Shown here one piece after another: positions 35,792 to 41,651 of a stretch of 41,651 nt of DNA. This DNA is from an uncultured Parvularculaceae bacterium (GTDB taxonomy: Bacteria; Pseudomonadota; Alphaproteobacteria; Caulobacterales; Parvularculaceae): assembly GCA_913055785.1 (NCBI GenBank), contig CAJXLJ010000026.1:1-41651 (forward strand), written 5' to 3'. The stretch's first letter is position 1; every line of letters begins with the position of its first letter. The notes beneath the pieces are model-generated. The model did no database searches. It was given only the letters and a program-made list of their open reading frames with translations, and was not told the origin of the DNA. Both the position numbers and the translations under genes were made by a program.

Positions 35792-36406
35792 ATGAACTTC
35801 ATTCAAAAGGCCGCGGTCGCCGTGCTTCTCGCCGTAACGGTCGCGGCGTCGCCGGCTTTCGCTAACGACGCCGCCGAACAGTTCGTGCAGAAAGTGCTGG
35901 ATGAGGCCCAGCCCTATCTCGAACTGGAAGACGAACAGGCGCAGCTCGACGGCATCGCGACGCTCGTCGATAAATATGTGGATATGCGCCATATCGGTTA
36001 TTTCGTGCTCGGGAAATCCGCCCGCCAGATCACTAGCGAACAGAAAGAAGAATACTTCCCGCTGTTCGAAGACTATGCGCGGTCGATCTACCAGGAAGCG
36101 TTGACGCGATATTCCGGCGAACGCCTCGCCGTGACCGGCTCCGTCGACCGCTCAGAGAAGAACATTTTCGTGCAGTCGAAAGTCGCCAACGCCAAACCGG
36201 GCGACGAATACGCCGATACGCTGATCGAGTGGTGGGTTCATGTGAACAATGACGGCGAGATGCGCATTGTCGACGCCGGCGCCGACGGCATCTTCCTGTC
36301 TATCGAACAGCAGGAGACGTTTACGTCGATCATCGCCGACAATGGCGGCCCGCCCGCCGGGATCGACGCGCTGATCGAGAATATCCGCGAAAAAGTGGAC
36401 GACTAG
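35792..36406 (+). CDS. mlaC: Periplasmic phospholipid shuttle MlaC
   Basis: MlaC carries phospholipids between the MlaA complex and the inner membrane MlaFEDB transporter. The 204-residue product from ATG 35792 (GGGGA 8 bases upstream) has a signal peptide ending PAFA-ND at about residue 24 and the MlaC/Ttg2D sequence MRHIGYFVLGKSARQITSEQKEEYF, then DTLIEWWVH and MRIVDAGADGIFLS. In-frame earlier starts at 35762 (TTG) and 35783 fit the signal peptide less well. A bidirectional terminator follows. Confidence 0.93.
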   Translation: MNFIQKAAVAVLLAVTVAASPAFANDAAEQFVQKVLDEAQPYLELEDEQAQLDGIATLVDKYVDMRHIGYFVLGKSARQITSEQKEEYFPLFEDYARSIYQEALTRYSGERLAVTGSVDRSEKNIFVQSKVANAKPGDEYADTLIEWWVHVNNDGEMRIVDAGADGIFLSIEQQETFTSIIADNGGPPAGIDALIENIREKVDD

Positions 36407-36412
36407 ACAAAC

Positions 36413-36443
36413 AAAAAGGCCGCCCTGCCCGGGCGGCCTTTTT
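36413..36443. terminator. Bidirectional terminator between mlaC and rpsD
   Basis: AAAAAGGCCGCCC (36413-36425), loop TGCCC, and the exact complement GGGCGGCCTTTTT (36431-36443). The stem has T-runs on both strands, so it can end both the mlaAC (+) and rpsD (-) transcripts. Confidence 0.95.
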
Positions 36444-36464
36444 GGTTGTTCTCAAACGCTAACC

Positions 36465-37082
36465 TTACGACGAATAGAATTCGACGACCAGGTTCGGTTC
36501 CATCGTGCACGCATAGGGAACTTCCGCAAATTCCGGGATGCGCATGTATGTCGCCGTCATCTTTTTCGGGTCGACGTCGATATAGTCGGGAATCTCGCGT
36601 TCGGCGCTTTGCAGTGCTTCAAGCACCAGCGCCATGTTCTTCGACTTTTCCTTGATCTCAACCACATCGCCCGGCTTCACGCGCGCGGACGGAATGTTGG
36701 TGCGCACGCCGTTCAGGAGCACATGGCCGTGATTGACGAACTGGCGCGCAGCGAACACGGTCGGCACGAACTTCGCGCGATAAACGATGGCGTCTAGGCG
36801 GCTTTCGAGAAGGCCGATCAGGTTCTCGGCGGTGTTGCCGCGGCGGCGCACGGCTTCATTGTAGGTGCGCTCGAAATGCTTTTCGGAGATGTTCCCGTAA
36901 TAGCCTTTAAGCTTCTGCTTGGCCATCAACTGCAGGCCGAAGTCCGACAGCTTGCCCTTGCGGCGCTGGCCGTGCATGCCGGGGCCGTAGTCGCGCTTGT
37001 TTACGGGAGATTTCGGCCGGCCCCAGACGTTTTCGCCGACCCGGCGGTCAAGCTTGTGCTTGGCGCTGATGCGCTTCGACAT
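36465..37082 (-). CDS. rpsD: 30S ribosomal protein S4
   Basis: S4 nucleates assembly of the 30S body and contributes to decoding fidelity. The 205-residue product begins [21 protein letters not shown] at ATG 37082, with GAGGA 6 bases upstream; an in-frame start 25 codons earlier is rejected because the family begins here. The S4 domain is seen as [32 protein letters not shown]. The N-terminal zinc-binding cysteines are absent, as in other Alphaproteobacteria. It stands alone here, outside the rpsM-rpsK-rpoA cluster, as is common in this class. Confidence 0.97.
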   Translation of the reverse strand: MSKRISAKHKLDRRVGENVWGRPKSPVNKRDYGPGMHGQRRKGKLSDFGLQLMAKQKLKGYYGNISEKHFERTYNEAVRRRGNTAENLIGLLESRLDAIVYRAKFVPTVFAARQFVNHGHVLLNGVRTNIPSARVKPGDVVEIKEKSKNMALVLEALQSAEREIPDYIDVDPKKMTATYMRIPEFAEVPYACTMEPNLVVEFYSS

Positions 37083-37215
37083 TTGATCCTCACTCTCGGC
37101 GCGGCCCGGCTCCGGGGCCCATCCCCGGCGCAATTCCAACGGCGGTCCACGCGCCATCCGTCATGAAGGGCGGGCCTATAAGGGCCCGGGGGCGTTCTGT
37201 CAAATCCGGGCGAAG

Positions 37216-37241
37216 AAAAACCCGCCTCCACAAGAGGCGGG
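37216..37241 (-). terminator. Rho-independent terminator of the VPxPA-CTERM protein gene
   Basis: On the minus strand CCCGCCTC (37241-37234), loop of 5, GAGGCGGG (37228-37221), then TTTTT (37220-37216). An 8-bp perfect stem, 29 bases after the stop codon. Confidence 0.9.
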
Positions 37242-37269
37242 CTTTCCAAACCTTGAGGATAAGCTGGCG

Positions 37270-37875
37270 TCAGGCCTGCTTTTTCCGGCGGCCAGCGAAA
37301 CCGAGACCCGCAAGTCCTGCGCCCATCAGCCAGATCGCGCCGGGAATCGGAACCGCTGCTCCAAATTCGGTATAATGGCTAAAGCCGCCAGCGGCTCCAG
37401 CCGCGCCGGAGAATTTTGAAAAGTCAATTTCCAACGCCATGCCGCCGCCGGTCGTATTCTTGATGAACACCGTACCCGCGCCCATCTTGATAACAACCCA
37501 CTCGGCGAATGTCGTGAAACTTAGAACATCAACGCCGCCAGCGTCTGTTCTGGAACCGTCGGCGCCTGTGAAAGAAGTGCCCGCGAGCACATTAAGCGCC
37601 GCCGCTTCGTTTGCTTCAGAGTTCGAACCGATACCGTATAAATCTGCAATGAACGGCGCTGCAATATCGAGCGAGCCAGCCGTACCACCGGTCACCATGT
37701 TGCTGCTAAGAATCAACGACCCGCCGGTCATGCCTAGGCAATCGACAGTAGCGTCATTGTCGTCGTTGCACTCGATCTCGGACGGCCCCAACGTAACGAC
37801 GTTGGCCGCGGCCGGCGCAAACGCCATAGCAGCAAATGCCGTAGCGCCTATAAGAGTCTTAGCGAGAAACTTCAT
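37270..37875 (-). CDS. VPxPA/PEP-CTERM-type exported protein
   Basis: The 201-residue product from ATG 37875 (GGGGGA 5 bases upstream) has a signal peptide (about 1-24, ending APAAA), a Gly/Thr/Ser-rich acidic middle with a Cys pair (ECNDDNDATVDC), and a C-terminal sorting signal. That signal is AVPIPGAIWLMGAG, then LAGLGFAG, then RRKKQA: a VPxPA-like box, a hydrophobic span and a basic end. Such tails are processed by exosortases in Proteobacteria. No exosortase gene is in the window. The middle domain is not recognised; surface adhesion or matrix is the usual guess for the class. Composition is nearer AT than the dcw genes. Confidence 0.85.
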   Translation of the reverse strand: MKFLAKTLIGATAFAAMAFAPAAANVVTLGPSEIECNDDNDATVDCLGMTGGSLILSSNMVTGGTAGSLDIAAPFIADLYGIGSNSEANEAAALNVLAGTSFTGADGSRTDAGGVDVLSFTTFAEWVVIKMGAGTVFIKNTTGGGMALEIDFSKFSGAAGAAGGFSHYTEFGAAVPIPGAIWLMGAGLAGLGFAGRRKKQA

Positions 37876-37998
37876 AACTTCCCCCAAAAATTGGTACGAA
37901 TACCCACAACCTGTTGCTGTCGTAAATTTTCCTCTGCCTAAAGGCAACTGAATTCGTTCGGAATTAGATTACATTTTATGAAGTTTTTCGCCACAATT

Positions 37999-38017
37999 CG
38001 CGCACAGGTTGTGCGCG
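37999..38017. promoter_or_regulatory. Inverted repeat upstream of the VPxPA-CTERM gene
   Basis: CGCGCACA (37999-38006), GGT, TGTGCGCG (38010-38017): perfect 8-bp arms, 124 bases upstream of the start codon and outside any gene. It may be an operator or a terminator remnant of the upstream yhhQ transcript (no T-run). Nothing else is evident in 37876-38109. Confidence 0.35.
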
Positions 38018-38109
38018 CTTGCAGGCCTTCGCGGGAGCTGCGATTTCCCCTGCCGACATTAACCATAAGCCGCTGATTTGGCGTAGCAAAAATGGCGCGT
38101 AGCGTTTGC

Positions 38110-38862
38110 TTACGATCGGATCGAAAACGGCGTAAACGCCGTTTCCTTGTCGTAGACATCGACGCCTTCGGCTTTCTTGAGAGCTGCGACCACCCGGTAG
38201 GTGACCGGCGTCAGCAGCGCTTCCCAAAGGACCTTCAGAAGATAGTTGGTCGCCAACACGGTGAGAACATCCTCCGTCGACCAGACGCCGAGAAAGGCGA
38301 TCGGATAGAACAGCAGGCTGTCGACCCCCTGCCCCACAATCGTCGACCCGATTGTGCGCTGATAAAGATGCCGGCCGCCGGACATGACCTTCATGCGAGC
38401 CATGACGAAGGCGTTCGACAACTCCCCCGCCCAGAAAGCGAGGACCGAGGCCAGTACGATGCGCGGCGTCAGGCCGAAAACCGCCTCATAGGCCGCCTGC
38501 CCGTCCCATCCCGGCGCAGGCGGCATGGCGACCACGACCCAGGACATGAACGCCATGAAAAGAACCGCCCCGAACCCCGCCCAAACGACCCGGCGCGCGC
38601 GCGCATAGCCGTAGACCTCCGTCAGCACGTCTCCCAGCACATAGGATAAAGGGAAAAACAGGATGCCGGCCCCGAACTTGCCGACTTCCCAGCCGAATAT
38701 CTCGTACTTGAAAATCTCGACGAGCTTCGCCGCGCCGATCAGGTTTGAACAGATCAGGATGGCGACGAACGCCGCCATCATGAAGTCGTAATATTTGAAA
38801 CGATGATTGTGGAGCGCTTCAGCGCGGTCAATGCGTTCGATGCGCCCCCTCGTTTCGTTCAC
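38110..38862 (-). CDS. yhhQ: Queuosine precursor transporter YhhQ (VUT family)
   Basis: YhhQ imports the queuosine precursors preQ0/preQ1 used for tRNA wobble modification. The 250-residue inner membrane protein has about six hydrophobic segments and the family sequence ILFFPLSYVLGDVLTEVYGYARAR, WAGELSNAFVMARMK, and QRTIGSTIVGQGVDSLLFYPIAF. It lies 23 bp downstream of the M13 peptidase on the same strand but is not functionally linked to it in any known way. No preQ1 riboswitch was seen in the short leader. Confidence 0.9.
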   Translation of the reverse strand: MNETRGRIERIDRAEALHNHRFKYYDFMMAAFVAILICSNLIGAAKLVEIFKYEIFGWEVGKFGAGILFFPLSYVLGDVLTEVYGYARARRVVWAGFGAVLFMAFMSWVVVAMPPAPGWDGQAAYEAVFGLTPRIVLASVLAFWAGELSNAFVMARMKVMSGGRHLYQRTIGSTIVGQGVDSLLFYPIAFLGVWSTEDVLTVLATNYLLKVLWEALLTPVTYRVVAALKKAEGVDVYDKETAFTPFSIRS

Positions 38863-38885
38863 GGGATCACAATCCTAGTAGCTCG

Positions 38886-40958
38886 TCACCAGATTTTAAC
38901 GCGATCTTCAGGCGCGAGATACATCGCATCGCCCGGCTGGACATCGTACGCCTCGTACCATTCGTCGATATTGCGCACCATGCCGTTCACGCGAAGATCC
39001 ATCGGGCTGTGCGGCGCAGACAACAAGCGTTGCCGCAGCGTTTCCTCAGTTTGCTTGAAACGGCGCGCTTGCGCCCGCCCGAGGAACACGCGCTGCGCGC
39101 CGGTAAAGCCGTCAAGCACCGGGGGGTCTTCACCATCGAGCGATAAAACATAAGCGTGATAGGCGACGATAACGCCGGCAAGGTCGCCAATGTTCTCACC
39201 CAGCGTTTGGCGGCCGTTCACAAACAGACCGGGCAACGGTTCGTACTGGCTAAACTGGTCAGCCAGACGATCACCCAGTGCATCGAACGCCATGCGGTCC
39301 TCGTCCGTCCACCAGCTTTGCAGGACGCCGTCGCCGTCATATTTCGAGCCCTGGTCATCGAACCCGTGGCCGATTTCGTGGCCGACGATGGATCCGATAG
39401 CGCCGTAATTGATGGCGGGATCCGCGTAAGGATCGAACAAGGGCGATTGAATATAGCCCGCCGGAATGAAGGCCTCATTTCGCGTCGGGCTATAGAAAGC
39501 ATTCACTGTTTGCGGCCCGGTGAACCATTCCTTTTTGTCGACAGGCTTGCCGAGCCGGCCAATCGCTAAATCAGCATCCGCTTTGCGAACGTTTTTGATA
39601 TTGCCGATGATGTCATCGGCGGCGATCTCCAGACCGGCGTAATCCCGCCACTTCTCCGGGTACGCGATTTTCGCTGTCATTTTTTGAAGCTTGCCAAGCG
39701 CGGCGGTTTTTGTTTCCTCGGTCATCCATGACAGGTTTTCAATCCGTATACGCAAGGCAGACCGGATATCCTCGAACATCTCCGTCATCAGCGCCTTGGA
39801 CTCTTCCGGAAAATAACGCTCGATATAGATTTTCCCGACAGCCTGACTAAGCCGGCCGTTGACAAGGTTGATGGCGCGCTTGTCGCGGCTGCGCTGCTCT
39901 TCCTGCCCGCTTAGCGCCTTACCGTAAAACGCAAAATTCTCGTCATCGAATTCTGCTGAGAGGTAACTTCCGTGCGCGCTCAGCAGCCTGAATGTCAGAT
40001 AGGCGCGCCAGTCCTCGACTGATGTTTCCTGAAAAAGCGCCGCCAAGGGCGGGAATGCGCTTTTTTCCACCACGACGAGCTCGTCAACGCCGCCAAGGCC
40101 TGCGCTTTCAAAGTAAGCAGACCAGGGAAAACCTTCAGCGAAAGACTGAAGCTCATCCCGGTCCATACGGTTATAGGTTTTGTCGGCATCACGCCGTTCT
40201 GCGCGTTCCCAATGAAGCGCTGCGATTGACTTTTCGAGATCAAAAATCACCGCCGCCTTTGCGCCGGGGGCGTCTACACCGGCGAGGCTCAGCATGTTCT
40301 CGATATGCGCCTTGTAAGCGTCGCGGGTCGTCTCAAGCCTCTCGCTTTCGCGTTCATAGTATGACTTGTCCGGCAGCCCGAGACCGGAATGACCGATCCA
40401 GGTGATGTAACTGTCCGGATTTTTTGAATCGATCCAGACCTGCACGCCGAAAGGACCATCGAGCGCAAGTGAAGGATCCGCCATAATCGCCGCGACAGCC
40501 TCATGCGTATCGAGTTGCGCGATCCGGTCCAGATCCGCCTGAAGCGGCTCGAGCCCTGAAGCTTCAATGCCTTCAACATCCATGAAACTGCGGTACAGAT
40601 CGCGGATGCGTTGCGCATCCGTTCCAGGCCGGACATCAGAATCAGCAATATCGGCGATGATGACGGCAATGCGCTCTTCGTTGCGATCGCGCATATCCGT
40701 TGAAAACCCTACCGAGGTTTTGTCAGAAGGAATTTCCGTCGCATCCAGCCATCCGCCGTTTGCAAAGCGATAAAAATCGTCGCCGGGCTTCGTCGCGCGA
40801 TCAAGCGCGTCGAGCGGATAGCCCCATGGTTCGATCATCGGCTTGTGGGTTTCGGCCTCGGCTTTTTTGGATTCTTCTTTCGCAGTGCAGGAGACGGCCG
40901 CAACCGCAAGGATCGCAGCCGCAACGCCGCGCAACAGCAGTGATTTTTTCATTTTCAT
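38886..40958 (-). CDS. M13 family zinc metallopeptidase (PepO/neprilysin type), lipoprotein
   Basis: A 690-residue oligopeptidase. The N-terminus is a lipoprotein signal with lipobox AAVSC (Cys24). The peptidase domain has the N-terminal M13 helical part (RATKPGDDFYRFANGGWLDAT), the catalytic NAFYSPTRNEAFIPAGYIQSP segment, the zinc motif HEIGH (527-531), the third zinc ligand Glu588 in GENIGDLAG, and a C-terminus ending VKIW, close to the family's CxxW ending. It likely degrades peptides in the periplasm. All catalytic residues are present. Confidence 0.95.
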   Translation of the reverse strand: MKMKKSLLLRGVAAAILAVAAVSCTAKEESKKAEAETHKPMIEPWGYPLDALDRATKPGDDFYRFANGGWLDATEIPSDKTSVGFSTDMRDRNEERIAVIIADIADSDVRPGTDAQRIRDLYRSFMDVEGIEASGLEPLQADLDRIAQLDTHEAVAAIMADPSLALDGPFGVQVWIDSKNPDSYITWIGHSGLGLPDKSYYERESERLETTRDAYKAHIENMLSLAGVDAPGAKAAVIFDLEKSIAALHWERAERRDADKTYNRMDRDELQSFAEGFPWSAYFESAGLGGVDELVVVEKSAFPPLAALFQETSVEDWRAYLTFRLLSAHGSYLSAEFDDENFAFYGKALSGQEEQRSRDKRAINLVNGRLSQAVGKIYIERYFPEESKALMTEMFEDIRSALRIRIENLSWMTEETKTAALGKLQKMTAKIAYPEKWRDYAGLEIAADDIIGNIKNVRKADADLAIGRLGKPVDKKEWFTGPQTVNAFYSPTRNEAFIPAGYIQSPLFDPYADPAINYGAIGSIVGHEIGHGFDDQGSKYDGDGVLQSWWTDEDRMAFDALGDRLADQFSQYEPLPGLFVNGRQTLGENIGDLAGVIVAYHAYVLSLDGEDPPVLDGFTGAQRVFLGRAQARRFKQTEETLRQRLLSAPHSPMDLRVNGMVRNIDEWYEAYDVQPGDAMYLAPEDRVKIW

Positions 40959-41024
40959 TCCCTCTTTGTCCGCGCCCCTCGTCTCGCAGACGAAGCCCTT
41001 CTTAGCTGCTTTGCGCCAAAAAGC

Positions 41025-41651
41025 CTAATCGCGGCGCTGATTCGCAAGAGCCTTGATCGCGCCATGCAGGGTGCGGATTTCCGATTCGGTGAACCCGGCG
41101 CGAGTGATCGCCGCCCGCAGGTTTTTCACCATGCCCGGCCGTTTTTCCGGCGGGAAGAAATAGCCGGCGCCGTCGAGCGCATGCTCCAGGCGCTCGTAGA
41201 AATGCGCCAGTTCCTCGCGGCGTGCAGGCCGCTCTTCATCGAGCGGACTTTCCAGCGCCGCATAATCTCCGGCGCGCGACCATTCATAGGCAACAATGAC
41301 CGCCGCCTGGGAGAGATTGAGCGAAGCGAAGGCGGGATTGACCGGGACGGAAAGGATCGCATCGCAACGGGCGACATCCTCGCTCATGAGGCCGTTGCGT
41401 TCGCCGCCGAACAGGACGGCGCAACGCTCGCCGGCCCCGACCCGCTTTTTGAGTTCCGCCGCCGCCGCATCCGGCTCCAGCACCGGAATCGAAATCTCCC
41501 GCATCCGCGCCGTCGTCGCGATAACATAAGTGCAGTCGGCGATCGCCGCATCGGTCGTCTCGAACACCTCGGCCTGGTCGATTACGATCGAGGCGCCGGA
41601 CGCCATGGCGGCGGCTTTCGGGTTCGGCCAACCGTCGCGAGGCCTGACGAG
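41025..41651 (-). CDS. trmJ: tRNA 2'-O-methyltransferase TrmJ (5' end beyond window)
   Basis: TrmJ is a SPOUT-fold enzyme that methylates the ribose at position 32 of tRNAs with SAM. The visible 208 codons start mid-protein with LVRPRDGWPNPKAAAMASGA, so the apparent start at 41606 is internal and the gene runs off the window edge. SPOUT motifs are LFGGERNGLMSEDVARCD, and LSVPVNPAFASLNLSQAAVIVAYEW, which forms the SAM-binding knot. The C-terminal helical extension (LAHFYERLEHALDGAGYF) matches TrmJ rather than TrmH. Confidence 0.92.
   Translation of the reverse strand, partial: LVRPRDGWPNPKAAAMASGASIVIDQAEVFETTDAAIADCTYVIATTARMREISIPVLEPDAAAAELKKRVGAGERCAVLFGGERNGLMSEDVARCDAILSVPVNPAFASLNLSQAAVIVAYEWSRAGDYAALESPLDEERPARREELAHFYERLEHALDGAGYFFPPEKRPGMVKNLRAAITRAGFTESEIRTLHGAIKALANQRRD

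Noticed and set aside
40979-40993. Hairpin TCGTCT-CGC-AGACGA between trmJ and the M13 peptidase gene as a terminator
   Set aside because: The stem is only 6 bp and no T-run follows on the relevant strand.

Overview
The window is a GC-rich stretch of an alphaproteobacterial chromosome. The evidence is a complete division and cell wall (dcw) cluster, an almost canonical CtrA cell-cycle regulator divergent from fliI-fliJ, CtrA-type TTAA-N7-TTAA boxes and GANTC (CcrM) sites, and a split-type MetH. Gene content recalls the Hyphomonadaceae/Parvularculaceae/Caulobacterales part of the class, but the genus cannot be fixed by reading alone.

Bases 1-17,681 (minus strand) hold a dcw cluster in the order mraZ-rsmH-ftsL-ftsI-murE-murF-mraY-murD-ftsW-murG-murC-murB-ddl-ftsQ-ftsA-ftsZ; ftsZ is cut by the window edge. 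Most junctions are 4-bp ATGA/GTGA overlaps or gaps under 15 bp, so the block is probably one operon read from an array of MraZ-type repeats upstream of mraZ. Only two junctions are looser: murC-murB, which carries a composite palindromic intergenic repeat, and ftsA-ftsZ, which carries two CtrA-like boxes plus a GANTC site and so probably an internal, cell-cycle-controlled ftsZ promoter.

Bases 17,980-20,840 hold fliJ and fliI (minus) divergent from ctrA (plus, with a strong terminator). Bases 20,913-24,873 hold a GNAT acetyltransferase, an AraC-HTH/Ogt DNA repair fusion, a small membrane protein, a ketoacyl-ACP synthase with its own acyl carrier protein, and YajQ. Bases 25,000-30,190 hold an AT-richer secreted esterase, a hotdog thioesterase, the RNase P RNA with a readable promoter, an AmpD-like amidase coupled to an EamA transporter, a TerB-DnaJ protein and two small membrane proteins, one only 33 residues long.

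Bases 30,187-34,797 form a methionine/SAM-cycle operon: an ArsR-methyltransferase regulator of SahR type, metF, and a MetH that lacks the homocysteine-binding module, all behind a perfect 22-bp palindrome that overlaps a readable promoter. Bases 34,949-41,651 hold mlaA-mlaC, rpsD, a VPxPA-CTERM-type surface protein, the queuosine precursor transporter yhhQ, an M13 lipoprotein peptidase and the 3' part of trmJ.

Most of the window is conserved core genome. I found no mobile island, CRISPR array or obvious novel multigene system. The most interesting signals are regulatory (CtrA/GANTC, MraZ repeats, SahR-like palindrome), the composite repeat inside the dcw operon, and a non-canonical KTA triad in the FtsI transpeptidase.
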